From positions 46,453,869-46,517,868 of the forward strand of contig NC_046683.1 in the NCBI RefSeq assembly GCF_009870125.1: a DNA stretch of 64,000 nt, read 5' to 3'. Below are positions 26,600-39,970 of this stretch, piece by piece. Position 1 is the first letter of the stretch, and each line of letters opens with the position of its first letter. The stretch comes from Drosophila pseudoobscura. Lineage: Eukaryota; Arthropoda; Insecta; Diptera; Drosophilidae. Under the pieces are notes generated by a model. That model was given only the letters and a program-made list of their open reading frames with translations, did not search any database and had not been told where the DNA came from. Both the position numbers and the translations under genes were made by a program.

Positions 26600-28869
26600 G
26601 ACTTACTCATACTTTTCTACAAAGCTGCCACACCGAGTGTGTATTGTATGCCCCAGTAATGTGATGTGATGACAAAAATGCAACTTTCGGATGCATTACA
26701 AACCAAACATAAACTTAAACAGAGCTTAAACGAAGTGCAACAACAAAATGGGAAAATTCGATATGGCAGCGATTGCAGAGGGAGTTTCCTCCACTCGCTC
26801 TAAGATATTCTAAGATATTAATACCCTTGTTTTGGAGTGAATAGATCTCTGTTAAGTGTCTGAAATTCTCAAAGGAATATTTCATATTCTGATAGGTGTA
26901 AAGCATGTATTTAACGCTGAGATTTTGAACTATATAGAATAAAACAATTCAGTAAGTGCTCGGAAACCAAAAACCTCAGCCTGGAGTTGAATATCGAAAA
27001 GCTAGCCATTATCCAGAAAGCTTTCTTTTTACCACTCTATCCAACTAACTTTTGCTTATTTTTATCTGTTATATAAGGTCTCTTAACTTACTTAAGCTTT
27101 TACTTGTCAAAATATTCTGAATTAGACCCAAAATAATCTTATTTATAAAGTAATATTTTATCCATTAAATCGCAGCTGGAAAGAAGCGATTGCTGGACTT
27201 CAAAGTAAAATAAAATTAAACACTTATAAGTATAATAATTTGAGCATATAATTTCTCATTTCACTTAAACCTAAAATAGTTTCGTTTTAAGAAAGTTGTA
27301 AAACCACTTATGTTATAGAAACACATAAACCAATATTGAAAACCGTTGAAGTTTTAATTGCATTGAAGTGTGTATACGAAGAGTATTTCATTCTTCTACT
27401 ATCGTCATATTAAATGTCTAGAACGTCTAAAAATTTGTGTGGCAAGGCACCCGGTGATGTATGATTGGCAATCAATCAAGAAATGTTCAACAAGTAAATT
27501 AATTGAAGCCAAAGTCTAAGGGGTGCCACCATTAATCATGAATGTGGGGTCGCACGACGATAATGAATTAAGACACATGCACTGGATGATTTAATTTAAT
27601 AGACTTTAGTGGGATTTTTTCTGGTTTTTTCTATGCGTTTTCCTTGCCTTTGGGTTCTCCCCACAAATTATCTGTAATTCATTCACTAGGAAGATCAGTT
27701 CAGTCTCTAGCCCTTCGCCCATCCCAGCTGCCAACGCGGATCTTAAGTCATCTCCAGCTGATATCTGCCCAAACTACTTTCAGCTGCTCTTTGAAACTTA
27801 CTAACTAAGAGCCAGCCAGCTATTTCACATTTTTAATTATTTTCTTTTTTGCATACACAAAAAAAAAAATTAAACAAAAACCTTCAAAACTTCGCGCTGG
27901 CGTGGCGTGGCGGCGCCACTCGAAAAAGAACAACATTTTATGAGGCTGCACCGCAAAAACTAATAACACTTTTGCTCCAGCATCCGGCTCCCTCGCTTTT
28001 GGGGGCTTCTGGGCGCTTCTGGGCAAACCTCCAGGCAGGACTTGAGAGGCAGGACTTGAGGTTGACCCAAGAGAAGATTGGCCGAGCAGCAGCTCAGCTG
28101 CTTTTGTAGTTCGTTCTTTTTTGCTTTTGTTTTTGTTTTTTATTTGGTACTTTTTTGTTTGGGCCGCTCTCTGCGATTTTTGCGAAAAAGTTTTGCATTC
28201 GCAGCAACAGAGAAGAACGAAAAAATAACCAAAGGAAATACCAGTAAAGTGCACATAATGAGAGCCGAGTTTTTTGGCGCTCTTTCAAAGGGCAAAGTCA
28301 TTACAAATAAAAGAAGGTTGCATTAAGGCCAGCAATTCAACAATATTTCAAACATTTCAAACAATTTTTTCACTGTGGATTACCAGGAACTACATATATT
28401 TTTTATTTAATTCCAGAAAAATATTTCCAAACATAGTACATAGAAGAAATATCTGAAATTTGTGTGATCCTACTTGTGATTCATCCAGATGGTCCTCTTG
28501 GTCAAAATCCCTTAATTGCGCCTGCTGTCGCGCACGAAGTAAATTCTACGAGCTATCGTTAATTGAAGTATTTGTTGCCAATATTCTGTCCCTATTGAGA
28601 GTCTAGGAGTCCATCCATCTGGATGTGCATGTGCATGAGTATCTGCCCAGCGAATTGTACTGGACTTTTGCCGCCCTGAACTGGTTGTTGCATTTCCATT
28701 TCCATTTCCGGCTGCCGCTGCCGCTGCTGCTGCAGTGGCCAAAACTGCATTCACACGCATTCGCACAGTCTATACACCACACGTGTGTGTGTGTTTGCCC
28801 GTTTGATTGCTTCTGATTGTGACATTACACTTGACATTTACTCATACGGCAAGAAACTCAACTCTTCAT

Positions 28870-28975
28870 CCGTTGGCGCTCTCTCTTCCCTCTCGTTCTC
28901 CTTCGTAGGCCGCCATTTTGGCAGCTGGCGGCCATGCGCATGCTCACCATGACACCGAGAGAGAGAGAGAGGCGC
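28870..28975. promoter_or_regulatory. Pho/YY1 plus GAGA motif cluster, PRE-like candidate
   Basis: Within about 105 bp there is a CT-rich run (GAGA-type on the other strand), a perfect CGCCATTTTG (Pho/YY1 core GCCAT), a second GGCCATGCGC, and then a 13-bp GA run. Co-occurrence of Pho and GAGA sites is typical of Drosophila Polycomb response elements and of some promoters. The sequence shows only the motifs; any silencing or promoter role is inference. Confidence 0.35.
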
Positions 28976-29410
28976 GATGTTGAGGCTCTTCAAAGCCACA
29001 GAGTCGCATAAACCAACAGGCAACATATTATGCCGCAGTGTGCGTGAACCCCACTCTCAGATCCGCTCCCAGCCGCTGGGAAATCCTTTGCTTAACCATT
29101 TCACTTCCACGCCCCCTCACTCGTACACCCACAGCCTCCTCCAGCATTCCTGCCACCGACAGTCCGCTGCTAAGTGGCACATTTTTATGAGTCTCAACGG
29201 GTTCGCGGTCCGAAGTTGATAATTTCTGTTGCTGTTGCTTTTGCTGCTCCTGCTGCTGCTGTTGCTGTTATCATTTTGCATGTGCGGCGCATTTAATCAA
29301 TTTAATGCAAAAATCTCCCAAGCGTATTTGCTCTCGCTTTGCCTCTCCACCCTGCTTCCCTGCTTCCGCTGAAAGATTGTTATTTATCACGTTCGCCTTT
29401 TATTTAATTA

Positions 29411-29468
29411 TGCAGAGGCAGAGGCAGAGCAACAGAGGCAGAGCAACAGAGGCAGAGCAACAGAGGCA
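29411..29468. repeat. 14-bp tandem repeat
   Basis: There are three to four head-to-tail copies of a 14-bp AACAGAGGCAGAGC unit, with partial copies at the ends. Confidence 0.85.
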
Positions 29469-32400
29469 GCACCAGAGCTGGTAATTTGCTGATTTATGCA
29501 TCTCTAGCCTGGTGCTGATTATTATTGTGTTGCTTAATTACCATTCCCCAAAGAGGAGCCCCAAAAAAAGAAGGATGATTATTAATAAGCGCCGGCACGA
29601 AGAGAGGCGGCCACCAAAGAGCGAGTCAAGTGGAGCCAATTTGCTGATTTGCTAGAGCCAGAGCGGGAGAGGGTCCGTAGAACCCGAGAACCCGAGAACC
29701 TGAGAACCTGAGCTGTTGACACACTTATCAGCCCAGCACGGAGACATCTACTCCGTGCAGTGGTATTCCCACCCCAGCGCCGTCTCCATCTACTCCATCT
29801 ACTCCATCAACCCATCAAGTATCGCTTGGAACGTGTTCATTTGCAAATTTATTTGTGTGTGCTCGGTTAAATGGCAGTTTGATGCGCAATGTGGCTCTTC
29901 AAACGCCGCCCCATGTGCAGGAGGGACGATGTCCTTCTCCCACTGGCTTCAGTCCCCGTCCGTTCCATCCTGCCCCTCGCACGATGTTGTTAATATTAAG
30001 GCACATCACAGTTGCCACCAAGAAGTCATTGACTCGACTCGTTGAGTTATGCTTAGATGTCCTTCCCTCCACATCCACACCCCATCCGCCTCTCCCACAA
30101 TGCACCGCTCCCCTCGTAGGTTACACAATTTTGTAGTGTACTCCTCTTAGTAGGGGAAAGACCACAGGCATACGGGCAGAGGAAGTGGGAGAGGGAGAGG
30201 GAAACAGAGAGGGCAAGCAAAAGGAAACAGGACACTGAGACAGACAGCAGCGCATTCGTGCCTAAAATTATGCTAACATTTTGTCCGTGCGGCGGCTTCT
30301 CCTCCTTTTCCCTCCATGGGAAAGGGTCTCTTCTCGTGTCTCTCTGTGTGCGTGTGCGCTCCTTTGGATGGCGGAAAAGCCGCTTTTGTGTAAACGTTTT
30401 GGGAAATGCACTAACAAAAATATTCTTAAAATAAAATACGGGGTGGATGGCCATCAGGCTACATTTGGAAAAATCTAGCAAACATTTTTAAGTGCTGGAT
30501 ATGATTTCTTGAAATTTGGCTAGTATTAACTAAGACTGAGAGATTTCGCTCAGTGCATTACCGCTTTATGTTAACCGATCGTACGAGTGGCAAGCCACCC
30601 AGCGGCGAACCCACCGAAACAGTCCCCAACAAGCCCCCAGACCCTGGACTAACCGAAAGCTCTCTTCTCATCAGCTTTACGCCATGGCCAAGTTCCGTTT
30701 GCCACACGCCTCCGAACCCCCGATCCCCGCCACCCATCCGCCGCACTGCCACTACACTCGACTCCTCCGCTTCCCTTTAACATGGGGCATAACACCCATG
30801 GCGACTTTATACACCACGCACGTTGCTTAATGCGGCATTTTGCGACAAGTGTTGCTGAAACGTCGCTGTGGCATCGTCATCAGCACACACAAACGCACAC
30901 CCACAAAGACGTATCCCACACATACATATACAGCAATTGTACGTAAATTGCGTTGAGGGGGCGAGTGGGTGTGGGTGTGGATGTGGATGGGGATGTGGAT
31001 GTGGCAGGGGCAGATAAGAGGAAAGGTTTCATTCATTCACTCAAGCAAGAAAAACCGCACTTCACAAGAAAGAAGGGAAGCAGTAGACGCCGCCGTCTTG
31101 AGGATGGTACAGTGGCAGCGCTAAGTATACGCCATGTTATACATTCGCTCCGTCACCAAATTAGGCAGTAATCAAAATACGCACACACACACGACCACAC
31201 TACACATCCCTCTTTTGTGGGTGGCACAACCTACTTTTCACATTTCAGGGGAAATTTTGAAAAACAGTTTTGCGCCAGTGGCCGGAGTGTCTGTCGTTTT
31301 TTGTGTCCCTCGGGTACAGTAAAGCCCACTAACCTGTTGACCTTAATATTTTCTAATCTGGCTGCCACACATACATGTACATACGATGGGAGACGCATCG
31401 CCCCTTTGGTTTCTCTGGACTGTAATTTTAGATAAGCTGCAAAACGAAGCAAAGCGAATGGAATGGAAACCTTTCATGCCCATTGCCTGCCTGCTTGCTT
31501 GCCTGCTTGATGAGTGCTTTCCCTTTTGAATCCATTGCCCATCCCCGATTCCCCATCCGCCAGTGGACGGACACTTGTCCGCTGCTGTGTGGCAAGGCAG
31601 TGTTAAATATTTAGTATATCCCACGCCATCCCGTCAACCATTCCGTTGCGTTCCGTTCCGTTACGTTCCGTTGCGTTGCGTTAATTAACAACATGGCAAC
31701 TTCGTTTCTGACAATTAAAACAATTTAATTATTTGTGCGTGCATAATTGAAATTGCATTGCATCGTGGAGCGGGGGGGATGCGGGTGGCGGGAGGCAGGG
31801 GCCGAAAGCCGCCGCAAAACACTTGAAAATCAATCGATAAAGCGGCCAACGCCCAACACAAAAAAAAAAAAAAAGTCGAAAAAAAAACAGCAACTGCAAC
31901 AGCAGATGCAGCGGCAATTTGTTGAGAGTTCTATATACAATAAATAAATTGGAGCAGGCGTAAATACAAAATGCACAGCATATACGTATACGTTGCACAC
32001 GCATACACTCTCACGACAGAGGTGGCAATGCAAAGTGTATGCAACATCCAGTGTGCCAGTGTGCGTGTGCGTGTGCCTGTGCGTGCGTGTGTGTTTGTGT
32101 GTGCAACAATAAATAAAATGCATTGCAGAAGAAGATGAAGCAACAAAAACACCAGAAGGAGCTAAAAGAGAGGCGACACAGAGCACCGAAGTGATGTTTG
32201 CAGTGGCGCCCCACAGCACACAGGGCCGGATCGAGCAAATACATATACAAACGCATACATATGTATGTATGTATGTATATGATATATCCATGGATGTGCA
32301 AATGTGTGCGTATGACCAAAGAATGCAGTAAGAGGTCAGACAGAGGCTTTAAGTGCCATAACAAATGGGTTAAGTAAGACTGAATGAAGGGAAACCAAGG

Positions 32401-33275
32401 GGGGGGTGAGGGCAGAAATTTGCTTCTGATATGCATAACATAGATAAATGACATATCACAAGAATTGAGGCAGAAATATGCACGAGACCGAGTAAGAGAA
32501 CGAGAACGAGCACGCATGCAGCAGCATTACGAGTAGAAAGTAATAGATTGAGAATACTGCTCCATCATACGCAGGCCGAGTATTTGATGGCATTCACATT
32601 TACATGCCACCTATTAAGAGTCCAGCATACAATGCAAATGTTTGACCAATTATTGTGCATCTGGGTTACCGACTGGAAGTACCCAAGACTACTACAATGG
32701 GAGCTCTTTCAAGCTCACCTACTCCTGGATACGATGTTATCCAGATCCCTTTGTGATTGCAAAGAGATTTGAGCTGCAGACGACAGTTTAGTTTAGTTAA
32801 AATATGGATAAAGTATTTATAAACCAACCCTTATATCAAAAAATTTGAAACCCAATCGGATAATATAAAAATATGATCACATAAAGATGTGCTGTCAGTC
32901 GCAAAAAAATGAATTCTCCTAACAAAAACTCCTTGAAATCCATCAGACCTGGCAAAACTTGAAAAAAATAAACTTTGAAGAGATGTGGGGGGGACTTTAT
33001 CATCAATATAAATATAATGCGTTTTAAAGGCTTCCAAGTGTGACCCACTTTCGTGCCCCATCTGCTGTGGTCCATCCCTGGTTTGCTACGTAAATGAATA
33101 AATTTTTGCAATTTTTTATTACTTTTTCGTTTACGATTTCTGTTATTTTTGTTATTTTTTGTTGTTGTTATTGCTGCTTCTGTTGCATATGAGTAATGCA
33201 CCATGACAGGAGGAGAGCGCGAGGAAAGGTGCGGCTCACAATGGGCCACACGACGTATACGCAATACAGAAATAT

Positions 33276-33306
<31 letters not shown>

Positions 33307-33460
33307 AGGATGAGGAACAGCGGCAGACAGACGTAGGGCGGAGACTGGACAGGGTCCTGTATGTATCCGTATCTGTCTGTGCAGAAAGCGGATTCCGTGT
33401 GCACAGTGCGAATGCAAATGGAAGCAGGCAGGCGTCGAAAACATAAAAACAGGAGAGGCT

Positions 33461-33516
33461 CAGGAATGGGAATGGAAATGGAAATGGGAATGGGAATGGA
33501 AATGGGAACGGGAATG
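33461..33516. repeat. Hexamer repeat (GGAATG/GGAAAT)
   Basis: About nine imperfect hexamer units alternate between GGAATG and GGAAAT, flanked by (GA)n at 33,286-33,306 and 33,595-33,620. Confidence 0.85.
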
Positions 33517-36129
33517 ACCCACAATGAAAATGGACGGGCAGCCGCCTGCACATGGAATGCACATGCCTATAAATATAGCACACACACTCTCAGCGAGAGA
33601 GAGAGAGATAGAGAGAGAGATGCAAGCACGGGCCTACTATATGCAACTGTCGGAGTGTACATAGGTGTACCATATACCAGTGTATCTGCATATAGAGTAT
33701 GGGGGAGTATCGTAGTAAAACGCCTTGGCAGGTGCCTGCCATAGCCATAGCCGTGGGGACGCGCGTGGCAGACTCCAATATTACGGAGAGTGTACTCGTA
33801 CTTAACAAATTTTTCAGCTGAAAGCTGCGCTTTGAACAATCAAGCGGCAGGACAATGAACGAACACACACACACTAGCGAAGGGAAGAGATGGAAGCAGT
33901 TGTCGAAAGCGTAAATGAAACTGTGAAATGGGGAAATGGGAACTGGATAAAAGCTGGATGTATGTGTAGGAAGATCAAAAGCAAATTGAAGCAAAACAGC
34001 AAATGCAACAAACGGAGTAAAATGAAACCAAAAACAGAGAGCCAGAAAACCAGAAAAGCATTTCCGTTGCATATTTCGAGGCGTGCGTACGTTCATACGT
34101 GCATACGTGCGTATGGGTGTATGGGTGGCAATGTGTGTGGCAGGGTCCAGAGTTAATCGGTTGCAGGCTCTTCCGTATTCAGGTCATCATTATTGATTCG
34201 CCGATGTGTTGCCGCTTGTGCGTATAGAGACATGAATTTTGCGTACGCACTCGGCAAACACGCACGCACACACGCACACATGGTCATGCACATGCAAATA
34301 CACATTTTGGCCATTATGTAGTTACACGCACACGCATACGCACACGGACACGGACACACACATACACGCATTGCGAAATTGCCACATGCTCTCTCACACT
34401 CACTCTCTTGTTATATATTTTGAGGCCTACTGCAGCCGGGCGCTATTAACTGTGGCCAAAACAGCCGCTGGAAAAGGGGCTGAGCGAGGGGCTGTACAGG
34501 GGCTGGGCAGCGCCCTAATCAGGCAGGCATTATGTAAAGTCAGTCAGCCAGCAGGCCACTGGGCAATGCGGCAGCCATGCAACCCAATTTAAAGCGCTCT
34601 ATAACAGCTGCATGGCTGAGAAATCGGAGAGCCACGAGAGATATGGAGTTTCTCTAGATTTTCGTAGATAATTCCGAGGCATGTCATTGGAAATTGTACA
34701 GATTTCCCTTTTCTTATAAGGGAAATCTATTAGCCCCCAGAAATTTAGCTGGAGCTCACAAGGCGGTGGTGGTACGACCCTTCTCCAGATAAATCCAATG
34801 AAATCCCAATCTCTTGTCGGAATTCCATTATTATTACGTTTCAATATGCGGTTGAAAAAGCTGTGCTGCTGGAGCCTCAGTGATCCTAAGCGACAGCTAC
34901 AATTACAATTTAAATTGTTGTTCATAAATTTTCAGCTGAGGGTACAATCTGCCTTTGGCTCTCTCTGTCTGTCTGTCTGTATGTCTATCTGTCCCACTAA
35001 CGAGTCGCAATCCACGGTGGCGGGGGTGAAGGAGGCTCTGACAGCGGCTGTAATTTCAAAAATTAAAACGATATCCATTCTGGCTCAGCAATTTTCACTG
35101 TCGCCATCGTCAGACGCATTTCAACACCGAGCACCGAGCACCACGAATCCGCAGTGCGTTTGGCAATTTGCTGACTGCCATCAAATCCGAGTCAAGGATG
35201 ATGTTGCCTAGGCCAGCACAAACTCGTTTAGTTTTCATTTTTCACCCACAGAGTGGAGGCGGCGGGGCAAAGAGAAAATATGAAGAAAAAATTGCGTTTG
35301 CCTGGCAATTTCTGCCATTTTCACAGCTGCCGTGGCATAACCTTCCCCATAACCTCATTCAATTTCTTTTACATTTATTAGAATTTGCGAGCAGTCTCCT
35401 CTGCCACTCTCCCTCCTCACTCAAAAATCGCTGGCAGGCCCTATATGTAAACAGCATCACCGGCATACTCCTCCTTGGCATCCTCAGCCTCGTCTTCGTT
35501 CTGGCTGTCTGGTCCTGTCTGCACGTCCAGGCCGAGGCGAGGAGTTGTCTCCGGCCGGAGCAAACGTCTTGTGTTTAGGTGTCGTAAAAATGCCTTTTGC
35601 CAACAAGTCGTTGGCGACAACGACGCACAAAATGCCAGGGCCACAGTGGCTGAAACAGCCGTAAAAGCGGGTCACAATTTCAGATATGTAACAGACGAAA
35701 CAAGGGGATAATATGGTAAATAAATAATAAAGGGATCCACTATATTGATCCTTAGCGCCAAGTTCAAGCGATCGAGGTTTTAAATCATTAAAATTATGAA
35801 GTTTATTGCTTATTTTTGCATATAACATACCTAGCTCCTTCCCTTCCCTGCCTTCCCTATACGAGTATCATATGGTCAAGTGTGAAATATGAACATCCAA
35901 TGCCAATGGGCTCTCTCTATTCTCGCACATTGAACACTTTCCGCAACACATTAGCTGTTGAGCGAACATATCAATTACTGTTTTGTACACGTATAAATTA
36001 TAGCTATTAATAAACGGAAATTATAACAAACAATGCCACAAATAAACTGAGTAAATCATTATACATACGTACATGGGTAGCTCATATCTATAGATTATTG
36101 CAAGGAGAGTTCCTCCTCTTCTCCATGGA

Positions 36130-36894
36130 ATGCCACTTTTTCCCCTCTCGGGCCCACTGTGCTACTTGGCTTGCACCTTTGGCATCTTGTTGTTTATTCT
36201 TTACCCTCTGTCTCTTGTGGAATTATTTTGTACACACTTTTCGTGTTTCCTCCGTGTTTTTATAACGCTTATTTGCGTGCCGCTGCTGTTGCTTCTGCTG
36301 CTGTTGTGGGTACTTGATGATGATGTTGTTGCTGCTGTTGCAAGCCAAGCGTGGGGGTCAGGCAGGCTGGCAGGAGTATTTCGTTACCTTACCCTGATTA
36401 GAGGCGCTGTTGATAAGCCGTCTTTCATTTCGCTGGCTTGTCTTTGTTCTGCATTAGGCGGTGATTATCTCATCCTCTCACTACACCGTAAGAGCAGCCA
36501 CTATCGAAATGCAGATGCTTTGAGTGGTACGAACCAGTATACACATTGGTGTAGTCCGCAGCCAAAAGTCATATCCAGCCCAAAGGCGCTGCCAGAGAGA
36601 CAACAGCTGGAGCACGGGATCCTGTCATCTGCAGTCAGTTGCTTTGTTAGAACTGGAAACCAATGTGGGGCATTGTGTAGACGCAGGACTCACAGCGGGC
36701 TAGAACAATTGTGCGGCTGCAGCGGCGCTCGCATCAACATGCACTTGAAATGCGAGTCAAGAGCAGCATCCGCATCCCCGCTCAAAGTATGCAACGGTTT
36801 CGGAATCATTTCCACTTCACTCCAAAACTTCAATTCGGCATTGTTTGCCTCGGCTTGTAGTTCTTTCCTCCAAAAAGTAAGCAAAACAGGATAG
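36130..36894 (+). CDS. Isolated 254-codon ATG ORF, doubtful
   Basis: This is an ATG-initiated open frame of 254 codons, unusually long for this desert. The first 70 or so residues are strongly hydrophobic (leucine runs encoded by a CTG/TTG-rich tract) and the remainder is serine/cysteine-rich with no family I recognise. There is no convincing start context, intron or poly(A) signal. It could be a chance ORF over a CTG-rich repeat or a young gene; I favour chance. Confidence 0.15.
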   Translation: MPLFPLSGPLCYLACTFGILLFILYPLSLVELFCTHFSCFLRVFITLICVPLLLLLLLLWVLDDDVVAAVASQAWGSGRLAGVFRYLTLIRGAVDKPSFISLACLCSALGGDYLILSLHRKSSHYRNADALSGTNQYTHWCSPQPKVISSPKALPERQQLEHGILSSAVSCFVRTGNQCGALCRRRTHSGLEQLCGCSGARINMHLKCESRAASASPLKVCNGFGIISTSLQNFNSALFASACSSFLQKVSKTG

Positions 36895-39254
36895 GATTTT
36901 CCGTTTTTGCTTTGTTTGTCGATGAAATTGCTCGCATGCGTATGGATTCGGGGTGGTGGCAGGTGGAACGAAATGTCAATACGAGTCCATCCTTAACTCA
37001 GTTTTTGGGTAAGGGAAACAAATATCAATGCTATAATCAATATTCTGCTGCGATTCCAAGTGTTGACTGACCCATGGAAAGGCGTTCAATTCAATAAGAT
37101 TACTCGTATGAAGGCAATAATTTGTCCCGTCAGCACGGGGACTGCATTGGCTCAATGAAAATGGCGTAAAAACTGAAATTCCATATGAATCTCGAGATGA
37201 GGCAGAGCCTCAGCCTTTGGTGGCTGGGGGTGATGGCTCCTTGAAATTCCATAGAGTAGAAATCAAATATGCGCCCACAAGTAAAATAAGCAGAAGACAA
37301 AACTGCAGACAATCCACGTACCAGCCACGAAAAGCGGAAAAAGCTAAAAGGAAATCGCGACCAGCGCACACAGGCAGCATAGGAATGAAGGCACCGCAGG
37401 ACACACAAGCCCAGGAGAATGGAGAATGGTGAATGGAGAATACGCTTCAAGTTATTTTTCCCATGAAATCTCTAAGGAACTTCAGTGTGCCAGGAACTAT
37501 GTACGTGGGAGTGGGATGGCATGGAGACGGAGACGGAGACAGAGACTTAGACCACGTTCGTCTCATCTCCTGGTGGATGTTGGATGTTGGATGGCTGCTC
37601 AAGTAGCTTCAAGTTAGGAATTCATTGTTAGTTATGCGATTTCAGTGCTTGTTTTCTTTGCGAATTTCCTGCGACGTCGCAGGACTGCGACACCGAGGCG
37701 AACTAAACGTCTTTCATTGGATTTTGGCATGCCAGGCATCACGGATGGGATGGGATGGAATGGAATGGAATCACGACGTCAGGACATCGGGACATGGGTT
37801 GGCCACCTCCGTCTCCCACTCTGCCTGCCATTGCACGGCATCTAGACAAAGTCAAAGTGTTCGACATTATTTGAAATTCATGAATGGCATCCTATCCTTC
37901 GGATGCCGCACAGTTCTCCGTCTGTTCAGAGTCCTTCGACGAGTGCGAGACGTGCTTCCCGGGACCTGTTCTTTGTTCTTTGTGCGTGTGTGTGTCTGTG
38001 TGTGTGTGTTTTGTCTGACAAATACGAGACGAAAGCAGCGCCACCACCTACCACCTACCTCCTCCCGCCTCCTCCAATCCTTGACAGTGGCGCAGTGCGT
38101 TCTTGATTGTAATTGAACACGCACGCTAATTAAGACGCCGATAGTTTTAGTTTTTGTTACACATTGGATTTGTGTCTTCAGCTTTGCGTTCTTTCGCTTT
38201 GTCATTGGCATTCCTCTGCTTTCCTTTGCTTTCCATTAAAATCCCCTCCGTTTTGTGTATCTGAATGTAATGCCAATTATTCCGCCAATTAACTGCTCAA
38301 GTTTATGATAATTATGTGCCGCAAGTCAAGCGAGACATTTTATTGCCACGAATCTAATTACGAGGTCGTTCGAATCTTTCTCAAAAGGAAAAATATAACT
38401 CATACGCCTAGTGCGCCCCAGAAAATAGCATTTTAATGGAAATTCTAGCCGCAGAGAGACAGATTGATAGAGATTATGTTAGGTTAGGTCAGGTTGAGGC
38501 AGTCCTTTTAGCTCACTTTGTCCTTTTAGAGGACCATTTTGCAATGGAGATTTAGTCCATTTTCATACCATTCGTTCATATTCTGCATACATATATGACT
38601 GCAAAAACTATTCTAAATAGAACTGGAAAGCGTCACTGGTCATGTCATATTTTTATCCGCTTCTTTAGCCGTACAGCTGCCGTACAGTGCCGCACCATGA
38701 ATTAGAGCCCGAATCGATTCGGTGGGACTCGGTTGGTTAGAATCAGTTAGAATCAGCGTCTCAGCTTATTCATTACATCGGAAGGACTAAACGAAGTAGG
38801 TTTTATCATTTTTACTGTGTCAGCTCCGAACATTTCGGTTTTTTCTTCTCGCTCACTCTGTATTTGATTTTCTGGTAGAGAAATGACCAAGTAATACAAT
38901 AATTTGCTGGTCTTTCGCCTTGCCCTGTGCCTAAGAACATTTATTTGTGTGTACTTTACATTACATTCGTGCTTTGCATTGAACAAAAATAATTTCAGAT
39001 ATACCAAGCGAATGTTTTGGGCCGCATGTGTCAGTAAAAAAAAACCGAATGTGCGTGTACATTTCAGAGAAACTTTCTGATGTTAATCCGCAGTGCTAGC
39101 AGTTGGATTTTAGTGATTCGGGGTGATCGACAGCATGAAAGACGCATGAGTATAGCTGTGATTTCTTTAATACTGTGGCAGGGCTCTACAATAAAAATCA
39201 ATCGTTTTTTTCCTTTCATTAATCTAATACTATTTGGATTTACTTTGAGATCCA

Positions 39255-39334
39255 TCATATAGCTTTCCTGCCTTCAATTCCGTATTTATGTATGCATGTT
39301 CGAATGCACTTTGCTGTCGAGATATCCTCATCCT
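39255..39334 (-). other. Possible orphan terminal exon, minus strand
   Basis: A strong minus-strand 3' splice site (pyrimidine-rich CCCCTTGCTTTCAG) precedes 80 nt that, in one frame, encode 25 residues starting DEDISTAKCIRTC and ending in TGA. The cysteine spacing and the DEDIS start faintly recall the C-terminal part of c-type lysozymes, but the fragment is too short to assign. No upstream exon was found. It may be a decayed exon or chance. Confidence 0.15.
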
Positions 39335-39913
39335 CTGAAAGCAAGGGGACAAATAATATAGTTCGTTGGGGTTTTCATCATCATTAGTTAAATGGTCCAC
39401 AAGAATGCCGTGCACATGCCCCAACCTGAACAAATGCATCCACTATTTCATCACAATGATTCTCACTTCACTTCACTTCCCTTCTTCTCTTTCCTCTTTA
39501 CCCCTTTCTCTATCTCTACCTCCCTTTCTCTCTCTGCCACCGTATCTTTCTCTTTCTGTGTTCCTCTTTCCCTTGCTCTGACTGTGTTGCAATGCTTCTT
39601 CATTCCTGGCCTTCGCACGTCACTCAGCATCAAGCGGAAACAGTTAGCAACCATCATGGCTACCTCGCCAGCGCCTCTCTCTTACTTCCGCTCTCTCTCT
39701 CTCTTCCCCTCGTTCCCTACAATATATGTATATGTGTATATGTGTGTGCGTGTATGGGTGCTCTTCTTCTTCTTCTTTAAATGTGTGTGTAATTACTGTA
39801 GCTGCAACATCATCCTCATCGCCCGTCAACATCAGCTCCAGCATCGTGTTTGTGTCGAGACGACGACGCCGCCAACTTGTTTGCATACAAATTAAACTCG
39901 TCATTTATGTTAG

Positions 39914-39970
39914 CCCTCTCTCTCTTTCTCTCTTTCTCTCTCTACCTCTCTTCCTCTTTCTCTCTCCCTC
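39914..39970. repeat. CT-rich tract
   Basis: This is a degenerate (CT)n/(CTTT)n stretch, a GAGA-type repeat on the opposite strand. Confidence 0.85.

Larger units (their letters stand above)
12698..28860. other. Non-coding region, middle-left part of gene desert
   Basis: No supportable gene was found. The stretch contains poly(C) at 17,940-17,954, (ACAT)n at 19,180-19,206, (CA)n at 26,567-26,596, CAG-rich tracts near 13,600-13,640, and AT-rich repeat-poor segments (14.7-15.0, 23.7-24.1, 26.9-27.6 kb). A few ATG frames of 60-100 codons occur, but none has protein-like composition together with splice sites that I would defend. Confidence 0.6.

Noticed and set aside
38476-38600. GTTAGGTTAGGTCAGG segment as an intact transposon
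   Set aside because: It resembles a dispersed fly repeat but lacks ends or coding sequence; too degraded to call.
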